A stretch of DNA of 64,000 nt, taken from positions 61,412,333-61,476,332 of the forward strand of contig NC_052353.1 of NCBI RefSeq assembly GCF_009727055.1, written 5' to 3'. The stretch is from Benincasa hispida. Lineage: Eukaryota > Streptophyta > Magnoliopsida > Cucurbitales > Cucurbitaceae. Numbering within the stretch: position 1 is the stretch's first letter; the number at the start of each line of letters is the position of its first letter. The position numbers and the translations under genes were made by a program. Of the stretch, positions 11,072 through 21,340 are shown piece after piece. Under the pieces are notes generated by a model that saw nothing but the letters and a program-made list of their open reading frames with translations, did not search any database and was not told the origin of the DNA.

Positions 11072-12040
11072 TTGCTCGATAAGAGGTTGGATGTGGGTCA
11101 TGCGTTGTGCGATTTGGGAGCTAGCATTAATCTCATGCCAGTCTCAATCTTTAAGAAATTGGGAATTGGCGAAGCACAACCCACTTCTGTTACTCTTCAA
11201 CTTGCTAATAGAACAATCAAGTACCCAGAAGGAAAGATTGAAGACGTTCTGGTAAAGGTTGAAAACTTCATATTCCCAGCAGACTTTATTATCTTGGACT
11301 ATAAAGTGGACAGGGATGTACCAATTATCCTTGGAAGCCCCTTTCTAGCTACTGGGAAAGTTTTAATAGACGTGCATAAAGGAGAATTAACTATGCGCGT
11401 AGATAATCAAGAGGTGAAGTTTAATGTGTTAAACGCATTAAAGTTCCCAGATAGTGAAGATTGTCAGCTGAACAGTTTAGAGTTGCCTGAAGAGGAGACC
11501 CATGTGTGCGAGGTCCTCGCGTTGGAAGAGAACCTGAAAGAACCAGAGCCGCTAAGTCTGAGTGAGCGGCGGACGAAACCAACACGTCCATCACTTGAGG
11601 AACCACCAGAACTTGAGTTGAAACCGTTACCAAGTCACTTGAAATATGCCTTCCTTGGAACTAACAAAACTTTACCTGTGATCATTTTCGCGAATCTTAC
11701 TGAGCCTAACGGGCACTCTCTCTTGCAGATGCTGAAAAAGCACATGCGTGCAATAGGTTGGACGCTAGCAAATATCCGTGGCATCAGCCCTTCTTATTGC
11801 ATGCATAAGATCAGGCTGGAAGAAGGGAAGTCGGGATCGATTGAGCCTCAAAGAAGGCTGAACCCCATAATGAAAGAAGTGGTCAAGAAAGAAATCCTAA
11901 ATTGGTTGGACGCGGGAGTGATCTATCGTATATCCGACAGTAGTTGGGTAAGTTCAGTCCAATGCATTCCCAAGAAAGGAGGAACGACTGTGATAGTCAA
12001 TAGCAATAATGAACTCATTCCTTCGAGGACTGTCACAGGC
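11072..12040 (+). pseudogene. Gypsy-A aspartic protease and RT N-terminus
   Basis: After a single-base frameshift near 11086 the polyprotein continues with CDLGASINLMPVSIFKKL (about 11108-11160). This is the retropepsin-like protease with an intact D-L-G active site, followed by PADFIILDYKVDRDVPIILG and GSPFLATG. A charged linker precedes the RT N-terminal blocks (LPSHLKYAFLG, CMHKIRLEEG, QRRLNPIMKEVVKKEI, IYRISDSSWVS, IPKKGG). The frame is closed by TAG at 12041, where the related elements read TGW before RIC. This fits a TGG-to-TAG change. The protease matures the Gag-Pol polyprotein. Of the three gypsy proteases visible at this position here, this is the only one with an unmutated DLG. Confidence 0.87.
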
Positions 12041-12043
12041 TAG

Positions 12044-13015
12044 CGCATCTGTATGGATTACAGGAATCTCAACGCGGCAACCAAGAAAGACCACTTCCTC
12101 CTTCCTTTCATTGACCAAATGCTTGACAGACTTGCTGGCAAAGAATTTTATTGCTTTCTTAATGGATACTTTGGTTATAACTAGATTTTGATTGACCTAG
12201 AAGATCAGGAGAAGACAACATTTACCTGTCCCTTTGGAACATTTGCATTCAGACGCATGCCCTTTGGGTTGTGCAACGCACCTGGAACATTCCAAAGGTG
12301 TATGATGGCTATCTTCTCCGACTTCTTAGAAAATACCGTTGAAGTCTTCATGGACGATTTCTCAGTTTTTGGAGACTCATTCTAATCATGCCTAGATAAT
12401 TTGAAGGTTGTCCTCGCTCAATATGAGGAACAAGCCTTATGCCGAATTGGGAAAAATGTCACTTCACGATGACTGAAGGAATTGTCTTAGACCACAAAGT
12501 ATCTAAAGCTGGGTTGAAAGTAGATGAAGCCAAGATAGATGTCATAGCTAAACTTCCACCTCTATCAAATATTAAAGCTCTGCGAAGTTTTCTAGGGCAT
12601 GCTGGCTTTTATTGAAGGTTCGTTAAAGAATTCTCTCAAATTGCGTGACCTCTGAGCGCATTACTAGAGGTGAACCGGCCCTACAATTTTAATGAAAACT
12701 GTTGTGATGCATTTGAAACATTGAAATATGCGTTGACAACAACTCCGGTACTAATAACATCGGATTGGACGCAACGTTTTATTCTCATGTGCGACGCGAG
12801 TGATGTGGCAGTAGGAACAATGTTAGGGCAGAAGAAGAGAAATTTGATACATTTCATCTCTTACGCGTCCAAAACATTGAATGACTCTCAGGAACACTAC
12901 ACAACCATTGAAAAAGAAATGTTGGTTGTAGTGTTTGGCATTGAGAAGTTTAGATCGTACTTAGTTTGGTGCATCAACCACCATATATACCGATCACTCA
13001 ACCACAAAATTCCTG
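12044..13015 (+). pseudogene. Gypsy-A reverse transcriptase and RNase H
   Basis: RT palm blocks follow in frame: MDYRNLNAATKKDHF, PFIDQMLDRLAG, TFTCPFGTFAFRRMPFGL and CNAPGTFQRCMMAIF. The active site FMDD is at 12347-12358. In-frame stops occur at 12182 and 12383, and the frame is scrambled from 12384 to about 12669 (thumb region, recognisable by SLGHAGFY-like sequence near 12590-12615). RNase H resumes at 12670 in another frame, with LMCDASDVAVGTMLGQ, FISYASKTLNDSQEHY and TTIEKEMLVVVFGIEKF. The FxDD catalytic pair is retained, but the protein is broken at five or more points. Confidence 0.87.
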
Positions 13016-14512
13016 ATGAGTAAAAAGGACACGAAGCCAAGATTAATAAGATGGGTGCTGCTACTACAGGAATTTGATATAGATATTGAGGACAGAAAGG
13101 GAACCAAAAATCAGGTGGCTGACCACCTGTCCAGGCTAGAAAATCAGGAAATGCAAGATCAAGAAAGTGAAATCAAGGACGCATTTCCTGATGAAAGTCT
13201 GTTCAGAGTTAAAGGCATGGAACTTTGGTATGTAAACATAGTCAATTATTTAACTACCAAGCAATTCCCTGGGAACTTCAATTCTCAGCAAAAGAAACAG
13301 TTAATAAATGACAGCAAATTTTATTTTTGGGATGAACCGTTTCTCTATAAACAAGACCCTGACTCCATAATGCGTCGATGCATTCTGGAGGAAGAGACAC
13401 AATGCATCTTGGCCAAGTGTCATGACTCTCCTTACGAAGGGCATTTCGGTGGGCAAATAACCGCTGCGAAGATCCTTCAAAGCGGATACTTCTGGCCTAC
13501 CCTCTTCAAAGACACGAGGGAGTTTGTTCGTAAATGTGACCCCTGCCAATGCACCGGGAATATTTCTTCAAGGGACGCAATGCCTTTGAACAATATTCTC
13601 AAAGTTGAGCTATTTGATGTTTGGGGTATTGATTTTATGGGAGCTTTTCCCCTGTCTTGCGGCCAACAGTATATTCTACTTGCAGTAGACTATGTATATA
13701 AGTGGGTAGAAGCAGTAGCTTGTGCTAGGAATGATGCGTCCACTGATTTCAAGTTTCTTACCAGGAACATTTTCACGCGATTTGGAACGCCAAGAGCCCT
13801 GATAAGTGACGAAGGTACGCACTTCATTAATCGCATCATTTCTAAATTACTTTCCAAATATAATGTTAGGCACAAAATCGCTACCGTCTACCACCCACAA
13901 ACGAACGGTCAAGCCGAAGTATCCAATCGAGAAATCAAAACTATCCTTGAGAAAGTTGTCAACGTAACGCGAAAGGATTGGGCACAGAGGCTGGATAAAG
14001 TGCTCTGGGCCTACAAGACTGCCTACAAGACCCCTATAGGTATGTCTCCATACTCTCTCGTATTTAGAAAATCTTGTCACTTACCTTTAGAGTTTGAGCA
14101 TAAGGCTTTTTGGGAAGTTAAGAAGCTAAATTTGAACTTGGACGTCGCAGGCGCTCAACGCAAACTTCAGCTCAATGAGCTTGAGGAGTGGCGATTGAAC
14201 GCGTACGAGAACAACAAGCTCTACAAAGAGAAGACAAAACATTGGCACGACCAATACATTAGTAAGAAAGAATTTTTTGTTGGCCAAAAAGTTCTATTGT
14301 TCAATTCACGTCTACGTTTGTTCCCAGGGAAGTTAAAATCCAGGTGGTCAGGACCTTTCATCATTAAGACAGTCTTTCCATATGAAGCTGTGGAATTAAC
14401 ATGGGAGGATGGCACCAACGCATTCAAAGTAAATGGCCAAAGAGTGAAGCCATACTTTGAAGATGGCATGGAACGTCAAAAGTCATCTCTCGCACTACGC
14501 GAAGCCAGCTGA
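13016..14512 (+). CDS. Gypsy-A integrase (open 498-codon frame)
   Basis: An uninterrupted frame covers the end of RNase H and the whole integrase. Residue positions count from 13016. An RNase H tail ([25 protein letters not shown]) is at 1-45. The HHCC zinc domain follows around 134-182 ([12 protein letters not shown] ... KCDPCQCTG). The DDE core has D206 (WGIDFMG), D265 (ISDEGTHF) and E301 (QAEVSNREI), spacing D-x58-D-x35-E. The GPY/F-like C-terminus is near 430-465 ([25 protein letters not shown]). The first codons overlap the preceding RNase H frame by a frameshift near 13010, so this is the 3' part of a polyprotein and not a separately started gene. It catalyses strand transfer of element cDNA into the genome. 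It is the only full-length enzyme module in the window with no stop. Confidence 0.9.
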   Translation: MSKKDTKPRLIRWVLLLQEFDIDIEDRKGTKNQVADHLSRLENQEMQDQESEIKDAFPDESLFRVKGMELWYVNIVNYLTTKQFPGNFNSQQKKQLINDSKFYFWDEPFLYKQDPDSIMRRCILEEETQCILAKCHDSPYEGHFGGQITAAKILQSGYFWPTLFKDTREFVRKCDPCQCTGNISSRDAMPLNNILKVELFDVWGIDFMGAFPLSCGQQYILLAVDYVYKWVEAVACARNDASTDFKFLTRNIFTRFGTPRALISDEGTHFINRIISKLLSKYNVRHKIATVYHPQTNGQAEVSNREIKTILEKVVNVTRKDWAQRLDKVLWAYKTAYKTPIGMSPYSLVFRKSCHLPLEFEHKAFWEVKKLNLNLDVAGAQRKLQLNELEEWRLNAYENNKLYKEKTKHWHDQYISKKEFFVGQKVLLFNSRLRLFPGKLKSRWSGPFIIKTVFPYEAVELTWEDGTNAFKVNGQRVKPYFEDGMERQKSSLALREAS

Positions 14513-14885
14513 GGCCCGCGTCGAAGCATCCCTGCGCTCGCATTGACATACATTCCAGGGACACTTCCTCTATCCTTGTCTTTTTGCATTCTATATTATA
14601 CAATACGTTTGAGTTTGTTGGTTTGTTTGTTCATCTATGTTTTAAGATTGATTGTTCTTTGTTTCTGCCTTCATAAGTTAGAAATTTTACTTGTTTTTTT
14701 TTTTAAAAGTTGTGTATAATCGAGATGGTAATAACGGACGTGTCTAACGCATGGTCTAGTTGAAGGGACGCGTCTCGAAAATAAAAATCACTCGAGTGCT
14801 TAGAAACCCAAGAACATCCCTTCAACTTCGCATTTATTACGGACGTCAAGCGTCGCATGACATCACCCCACTCTCTCTCCCAGCC
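14513..14885 (+). other. Spacer between Gypsy-A pol and extra ORF
   Basis: About 370 bp without coding potential, including a short T-rich run near 14695-14704. It ends in the TATA-like box at 14886. No splice signals can be assigned with confidence. Confidence 0.6.
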
Positions 14886-14893
14886 TATATAAG
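14886..14893 (+). promoter_or_regulatory. Candidate internal TATA box upstream of the extra ORF
   Basis: TATATAAG lies 103 bp before the first in-frame ATG (14989) of the downstream ORF and is followed by a pyrimidine-rich stretch (TTTTCTTCTTCCTC, 14907-14920) where a plant start site would fall. It suggests separate transcription of the extra ORF, but that is inference. TATA-like sequences arise by chance in A/T-rich DNA. Confidence 0.4.
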
Positions 14894-14988
14894 ACGAAAC
14901 GCTTCGTTTTCTTCTTCCTCATTTCCCACTCGAGCCATCCGACCCACCTAACGTATCACTTGAATTGGACGAAGCGGAGAGGTACGAT

Positions 14989-16720
14989 ATGATGCTTGAA
15001 GTAGAATTAGAAGAAGAAGAAGGAAAAGAAGAAAGGAGATTTGGCCCTGACGCGTCTCAATCACGCCAAACCAACGTGAATCAAGAGCCCTTAAAATCAA
15101 AGAGAGTGACGAGGAAGAGAAAATTAATATTGGAGGAAGAAGATAAGCAATCAGCATTCGGTCCTGAGGATGCAACGCGTGGAAGTTGCTCAAGGCACGA
15201 CACATTAGAGAAGGACTTGGAAGAGTATCAGTCTGCAAGGCAAGGGCGAAGAAAGATAGCTCTCCAAAGGGAATTGGAGAATGAATTGAGAGAGCTAATA
15301 AGGGAAGCCAAGGAACATGTGGCAGGCAAACGCAAGGTAACCGACGCGTTACCTAAGAAGACCTCGGGAAGAAAGCGCCAATTCAGTGATATACTTGTAG
15401 AGAAAGTCTTCTTTCCCGAGCACCATCCAATGCCAGTATACATAACAGAAACCATAAACGCAATGGGTTGGAGTCAATTCTGCTTTGGGCACACACGTAT
15501 TTGGCCCAACCTCGTCCGCATGTTCTACAACAGTGAGTTTGATATGGAGAAGAATACAGCCTTTGTTGATGGGGTATTAGTGCGCTTCTCAGCCGACAAG
15601 ATCAACGAAGTGTTCAACATCGATAGTAATCCGGACACAGAAGGCAACCGCATCTTGGAGTAACCAACGCCGAGCCAACTTGAAGATGCGTTAAGAGTGG
15701 TAGCCAAGCCTGGAAGCAAGTGGCAAACATCTAGAAATGGAACAAAGATGCTAGCTTATAGGAACTTAAACCCAGATGCAAATCTATGGTACTATTTGAT
15801 CAAAAGAGCATCATGCCTTCAACGCATGATGAAACACTGTCAAAGGAATGCGTCCTGGCTACCTATTGTATCATGCAGTGCATCCCTTTAGATGTTGGAA
15901 GAATAATAAGGGATCAGATTAAGGTCATCAAGACCAAACCACGAGGACAACTCTACTTCCCATGGCTGATCTGTGCACTATGTGAACGCGGGGGCATCCC
16001 TCTGGGGGATGATCATGAAGAGATCGACGGTCTAATGGATATCAAGTTAGTCAGGCGTTTACTTCACGGTTTGCCATACCAGCCTGCTTTACCTCCCAAA
16101 AAAGTGCAACAGTCCTCGATCATCTAAACGCGCCCCTAAAAGAAGACGCATCCAGATAGTTGAACACAGTGATGGAGCTTCAGGGCATGAAGATTATGAA
16201 GCAGAGCTTGAACTTACGGATGAAGAAGTGCGCCCAAGCCTTAACCTTACCCTTCATGACTCACCAATGGCTCCACTAGAAGAGAGTCTTGATCAAACGC
16301 ATCAAGAACCTATTAACATAGATCAAAACATCCCTTGTTCCCTTCCTTCACCCTTACCAAGTCCAATTCCCAATTTTGTGCCTCCTCCAACTATCTTTGA
16401 ACCAATTAGGTTAGGATCGAGCTACGCAGCAAATTTTGAAGACCCAGTTGGAAGAAGTGAAGAATCAGTACCACCTCAACGCAATACTGACCTTGGTTGC
16501 GTCCATCGAAGGTCTTCAGCAACAAAACCAGGATCTAAGAGATTACCTAAGACAGCAAACAAGACAGATGCAAGACCAATTCGTTTATACAACGCAGTAC
16601 ATCAATCAGATCTTGGTTGGAATGTTTGCCCTACCTCCATTGCCTACCCATCTTAGAAACCCTTTGCGCTTTATGGATGAAGATTCTGGAGAAGAACACA
16701 GGGATGACGCGCCTGCATAA
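14989..16720 (+). pseudogene. Gypsy-A extra 3' ORF (putative plant transposon-protein domain)
   Basis: Two in-frame ATGs (14989, 14992) start an acidic, lysine/arginine-rich N-terminus (LEVELEEEEG; KSKRVTRKRK; KKTSGRKRQFSDI). It is followed by a globular region with MGWSQFCFGHTRIWPNLVRM, FYNSEFDMEKNTAFVDGV and RFSADKINEVFNI. A TAA at 15661 interrupts it. The frame continues (PTPSQLEDALRVVAKPGSKW, YRNLNPDANLWYYLI), shifts near 15805 to CIMQCIPLDVGRIIRDQI and YFPWLICALCERGGIP (to about 16125), then shifts again through a proline-rich stretch to a Gln-rich, coiled-coil-like tail ending at 16720. The W..FC/F.N/W..L.C.LC pattern resembles the domain annotated in plant proteomes as 'putative plant transposon protein', often found 3' of pol in Athila/Tat elements. 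Function is unknown. No signal peptide or membrane segment is evident, so an envelope role is not supported. Confidence 0.65.
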
Positions 16721-17815
16721 TGAAGTTTTGGGGTGTTGGATTATTTTTGTATTTTTATTTATTTGATCTTTTGTATTAGTTTGACTTGCTTGTTTATTCT
16801 ATGTTATTCCATGAAAATGAATGAGAAATTTCTATCATTTTGTTCCTTGTGTTTGATCTTAGCATACTTTATTTTTGTTCTTTAGATATTTTCTAAGTCT
16901 TGTGCCTTGCCTTACCACAATGATATCAACAATATGAAATCTATAAGTATAGAGTAGGCGTTAGGAAAATTAACAAAGCCTGAACTTCTCTGAAAAGACT
17001 ACATGTTTCCTTTCTAACGCATGCAAGCTCTAAATCTAAACTCCTTTTGAATTCTCAAAGCCTTTTTGAAATTTTGTTTCTCTTTTAGCAATGAGGATTT
17101 AGCTCATCTCCAAATTTGGGGATGAGGAAAATTCGAGTTAAGACGCATCAAATGAGTACATAAAATAGAAAGGGAAAAAAATAAGAAAAATGTTAAACGC
17201 AACTCCTCTATCCTTACTTCAAAAGAAAAATCTCAAAATGGCATGAGTTAAGTTGAAACAAGCACTTAGCCATAGTTGGATGCTCGCATGACACCCGTGG
17301 GGGAAAGCCAAAACGAAGTTAAGTCTCTTAGACCAATGCGTCCCATAGAACTCCTCTATCTAGTCTGAAGCAATTGTATCTTAAAACGCATGAATATTAG
17401 ATATGAGTTTAGTTTAAGGGTTCTCACCCATAGTTGGATGCTCGCATGACACCCGTAGGGGCAAGCCAAAACAAAAGTGGGATACCTAGAACAATGCATG
17501 GGTAATTGAAAATTCATAATTTTTTCTTTTTATCTGGCATTTATCTTAAAAAGAGCATCTAACGCATTGTTGGTATAGAAAAAACGGGAATGTTTTGAGA
17601 AGCGAAAGGAGTTGTTGATAAAAGGCCTGCTGCATCTGAAACTAAACATTATTCCTTTTAGAAAAAAGTCAATCTGAGTTACATTTTCGAAACTCTTATC
17701 TCAAGCTTATGACTGAATATGATGAGAGGCGAACTCTGCACACTTAAGACAAGGGAGATAACAAAGAATTATTTTGGAATGCTTGAGGACAAGCATTGTT
17801 CAAATTTAGGGGTGG
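16721..17815 (+). other. Gypsy-A 3' noncoding region with paired motif and polypurine tract
   Basis: No gene is supported here. A ~43-bp motif, core AGTTGGATGCTCGCATGACA, occurs twice at 17272-17315 and 17430-17471, each preceding AAGCCAAAAC. The same pair is present in Gypsy-B and Gypsy-C. The region ends with GAGGACAAGCATTG and the polypurine tract AAATTTAGGGGTGG (about 17801-17815), directly before the 3' LTR. Confidence 0.75.
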
Positions 17816-19353
17816 TGATAACTTGTAGAAATACAAGTTATTTTTGCTCTTAAGTTGGAACAACTAAGGTTTTTAATGATAAATTCTTCTCATTTTTAAA
17901 AGAAACGCATGGAATTACTCAAACATTAGCAAACTCATGCAAAAGAAGTTTTATTACTAAATACTGCAGCACTAACGTGTTATATTGCAGGATTTCAACA
18001 AGAAGCTAACATATGAGTAAGAAGTATCGCAGGCAAAAGTTCTAACGCATGGGCCATGCGTCAAAGGGAATTCAACGCGGAGAAGATTCATTGATCCAGG
18101 CTGATTGTGTCACATTACCACTTACAAGTATGGGCACCTGTAACAGGCGACATCTGAAAAGCTTCTGAGTGTCAGGCAGCTGACCAGGGCATGGACTTTA
18201 ATGCTGCCCATCACCAATTGAAGATGACCAACGTCTATAAATAGATGAAGTCCCTCCAGAGATAAATATACATACACAGAAATTTATCAAGATTCTCACT
18301 CTCTGTAATAGTGTAGTCATAGTTGTAGTTCTTTAGAAACTGTGTTGTGGTGCCAAGATGATCAGATGGGTTGAGAACCACCACCACCAGCAGTCAGGGA
18401 GGGGAAGAAGTCAAGCTTGAGAAAGACACCTCGTCCAACTCCTATACAAGTGATTGTACACAACAGAATTGAGCCAAAGAGATACAAGAGATTATACTCT
18501 GTGGCTTGACTCAATTCCTTTCATCTTATTTATTGCTTTCATTTCATTTGATTGAATATTGCTTTTGTAAAGACAATTTGCTTCTTTATAAATTCATATA
18601 TTTGATCCATCACACTTGCCATTGTTTATTTCTTGTTTATGTTGAATGCATTTATACTTTATGCAAAATCTCATTTCAATCTTTTAAGACGATTTGATCA
18701 ATTGGTGAAAGCATCCTTAGCTTAGATTATTCGAAAGAATAGATAAGCCAACATCAAGTAGGACGCCTATAGAGATAGGCTTACTGGTGTCTATTGCATT
18801 CTGTGTTAGACGCATGCATCCTAGAGATAAGTTTTGTATGTTATTCACATTGAGAAGTATTGAATAAAGTCTAACTCATAAACAAAGATAAGAAAATCAT
18901 CCTATCTCATCCACATCACACACTCATCTTAGACTGACGCATACCACTTACATTAAAATCTATTTTCGCATGATCTATCACTCACTACTCAACTCTTTTG
19001 TATCTTCTTGCACGAGCACAACATTTTAGTGTAAATAACATATTTCTCTCATACATTTATGAAACCCCTACAATAATTACAACGCAAGGTCTGCGTTAGT
19101 TTAACTGAATCCTTGAGTTCGACCCTGGACTTACCAGGAACCTAAACTGGATTTATACTTGGGTCTGGTTTAGGAAAACTTGAATGTCAATAGAAGAAAT
19201 GTCGTGCATTCTGTTGCACATCCTTAACGCACCAACGCGTTACAACTACATAAACGCATCAAAGCATCAATGCATCATTTATACTTAGAACTTATTTCTT
19301 CCAATTTATTTTATACAATACACTCCCAGCTCGAATCACGATAGCAACGAACA
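17816..19353 (+). repeat. Gypsy-A 3' LTR
   Basis: Runs TGATAACTTG...CGAACA (1538 bp) and matches 7571-8995. A perfect hairpin occupies 17818-17841: arms ATAACTTGTA and TACAAGTTAT, loop GAAA. A TATA box TATAAATAG is at 18236-18244. The right flank continues into Copia-1 gag at about 19354. A conserved short ORF seen in both LTRs (around 8136 and 18506) simply reflects LTR identity. Confidence 0.88.
18236..18244 (+). promoter_or_regulatory. Gypsy-A LTR TATA box
   Basis: TATAAATAG about 420 bp into the 3' LTR, in the same context as the boxes at 3417 and 40576. The 5' LTR copy at 7865 is degraded, so the 5' promoter may be weakened. Confidence 0.65.
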
Positions 19354-19358
19354 AGGAA

Positions 19359-19984
19359 GCAACATTTATCTCACCCTTCTGCCTCTCCTTACTTTTCAGT
19401 AAAGATTGGTAGGTCTACAACTCATTGAAAAGAGTTGTAAGGTTATATTTCACTTTGTTAAGAATCACATTGCTAACAAAGTGCAGGAAACTCTCTAAAA
19501 AAGAATGCAGGATTATGCTAACCTCGCTGCCTTCATCGATGGTAGACCCATTCAACTCCGCCACATTAAAGAAGACCATCATGTTAAGCACATGTTCACA
19601 AATAGAGGTGCCTTCTTCCATTTTGGAGTTGAATATATATTTAAGAGCCCCATGCATAAGTTGCTCAGACGGTTGTCCAAACATCCCCCGCAGGGACTTC
19701 ATGATCTCACACGTTGAGACCATAGGCTCATGTTTCTTGGCCAAGACTTCAGAAAGGCTTACCAAGGTGTAGGCTCAGGCCTTCTCATTCGCCCTTGTCC
19801 ATCGCTCGTATGCCTCCCGAACATTTTGAGCAGCATTAGAAGCTGGAATAGGAGGACAAGCCTCCATGAGAACGAACATGAGATCCTCGATGATTAGGAT
19901 CGTCGTGATCATGTGTTTTCATGTTGCGAAATTATCGCCAGTAAGTTTTTCGGTGCTTAGTAATGCCAACGTGGTTGTTGCCAT
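19359..19984 (-). pseudogene. Copia-1 gag
   Basis: The reverse-strand ATG at 19984 begins MATTTLALLSTEKLTGDNF and continues FATWKHMITTILIIEDL, EAYERWTRANEKA, then an in-frame stop (TGA at 19777-19775). After it come LVSLSEVLAKKHEPMV, IMKSLRGMFGQPSE, ALKYIFNSKMEEGTSICEHVLNMM and VILNKVKYNLTTLFNEL. A second stop is near 19414 before QKGEINVAS. This is the UBN2-type copia Gag N-terminal and core region, and the RNA-binding knuckle would follow in the 6941-7570 gap. The frame is cut at 19354 by the 3' end of Gypsy-A. Position and order relative to protease (6936) confirm that 6940 and 19359 were once contiguous. Confidence 0.83.
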
Positions 19985-20476
19985 TTTGAAAAAGGTGCTA
20001 AAAATACGAACAAAATTTTATTAGATTTTGCTAAACCACTTTGAAACCAATCAGTTTTGCAAAACAATTTCAAGTACCCTAAGTTATAGACTTCTATTTT
20101 GCAATGATGTCCCAGTAAGGTAGGACAAACGTCACCGGTGGGGTGATCAGTTGTCCCTTCGTTGGGATGAGACTTCTAAACCATTAAGCAGAACCAACTC
20201 TTGGAACTGAACCTAACAACCACCATTTTTCGATCAAGAACTGTTAACCTTTAACAATTCCGTGTAAGTGTGACCCCTCGCTTTCAGTGCCAGAGTCCCA
20301 CCCTAATGAGCCCACCGTAGGGAAGAAGCAGACTAGGACAAGAGACTAAGTTACCTTATCCTCTTACAAGAGATCAAATAAAGAAACGCACAAAACTGTC
20401 ATCCTTTAGGGGGACACTCCCAGGGTGCCTCGAGGCGATGCGTAGTAACTTTATTCAACCTAACGAGGGAGACCGA

Positions 20477-20884
20477 GGGATATGGTGTCGCACTTCCCTC
20501 TCCCACTTACTATGAACAATCTCTCCATCCACCTTGATATTGAGCTACCCAAACACCATCCGTTATGGGGACACGCGAAAGGTGCAGCGAGGCCGAGGTT
20601 ACATCTCAGTGTGTTGACTATTTAGGAGAAACGTGAAAGGTTTAAGTGAAGCATCTTATGCCTGTCTCTTATACACATCTAGATGTGTATAAGAGACAGG
20701 GGATATGCTGTCGCACTTCCCGCTCCCACTTACTATGAACACTCTCTCCATCCACCTTGATATTGACCTACCCAAACACCATCCGTTATGGGGACACGCC
20801 AAAGGTGCTGCGAGGACGAGGGTAGATCTCATGGTGTGGACTATTTAGGAGAAACATGAAAGGTTTAAGTGAAGCGTCTCATGC
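20477..20884. repeat. 185-bp direct duplication across an adapter junction
   Basis: 20477-20661 and 20700-20884 are near-identical (both contain TGAACA-TCTCTCCATCCACC and AACACCATCCGTTATGGGGA blocks). The two are separated exactly by the 38-bp adapter at 20662-20699. Best read as assembly duplication. Confidence 0.8.
20662..20699. other. Nextera mate-pair junction adapter (artefact)
   Basis: Exact CTGTCTCTTATACACATCT followed by its reverse complement. This is the Tn5 mosaic-end junction adapter of Nextera mate-pair libraries. Not genomic. Confidence 0.97.
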
Positions 20885-21325
20885 CCCAAGTACCTCCCAC
20901 TGAATGTTCTACCTAGGGGTTCATTAACTGATGCGTTCAACAGCAATCGCGTACTCCATCGTCTTTACGATGCGATCAACAGCGATCACATACCACATCT
21001 TCTGCACGATGCGATCAACCTTAGATCGCCTCCTTCCTCGAAGAACCGCAACGTTTGCACATATCTGCTTCTTTGAACGAATTAAAACTTCAAACAAACT
21101 TTGAATACAGACTCGATAACGATTATTAATGCCCAAAAATGCAGGGCCATTACAAACAACCGAAAATGTAAAAGATTTAAATCAAACCGAGGCTACCATC
21201 CACGAAAACATCCATTAATCCCGCACATCCACAACAAATTTAACCATTAAACAGTGTAGAAATGCACCCACCAAGAGCGTAAATGTCATTTTGTTGCAAC
21301 ATATGAAATCGGAGTATCAGAACTT

Positions 21326-21338
21326 GGCTCTGATACCA
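21326..21338 (-). promoter_or_regulatory. Copia-1 primer-binding site (initiator tRNA-Met)
   Basis: Reverse strand reads TGGTATCAGAGCC, the complement of the plant initiator tRNA-Met 3' end used by copia elements. It lies between the leader and the 5' LTR, as expected for a minus-strand element. Confidence 0.8.
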
Positions 21339-21340
21339 AT

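Larger units (their letters stand above)
7571..19353 (+). mobile_element. Gypsy-A: Athila-like Ty3/gypsy element with extra ORF
   Basis: Layout is 5' LTR (starts in the gap, ends 8995), tRNA-Asp primer-binding site (9002-9019), gag, protease, RT, RNase H, integrase (to 14512), an extra ORF (14989-16720), a 1.1-kb noncoding region, a polypurine tract and the 3' LTR (17816-19353). RT before integrase is diagnostic of Ty3/gypsy. The tRNA-Asp primer site, gag type and a downstream third ORF agree with the Athila/Tat branch. It is inserted in Copia-1 gag: copia sequence is at both 6940 and 19359. Stops and frameshifts in gag, protease-RT and the extra ORF make it defective, but it is the best-preserved element here. 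Its left terminus and target duplication cannot be checked because of the gap. Confidence 0.88.
19985..21325 (-). other. Copia-1 5' leader, with assembly duplication
   Basis: About 1.3 kb between gag and the primer-binding site with no supported gene. It contains two copies of a ~185-bp block (20477-20661 and 20700-20884) separated by a sequencing-adapter junction. Unusually long for a copia leader, partly because of that duplication. Confidence 0.6.

Noticed and set aside
14989..16720. Envelope gene in Gypsy-A
   Set aside because: Position fits, but no signal peptide, transmembrane segment or cleavage-site pattern is visible, and the domain resembles a plant transposon-protein family.
19425..19772. 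Plus-strand frames at 19425-19772 and 19505-19717
   Set aside because: Opposite strand of Copia-1 gag, which is clearly the coding strand.
20662..20699. Perfect 19-bp inverted repeat as a terminator, MITE end or Tn5-like insertion
   Set aside because: Sequence is exactly the Nextera mate-pair junction adapter and recurs identically five times at misjoins.
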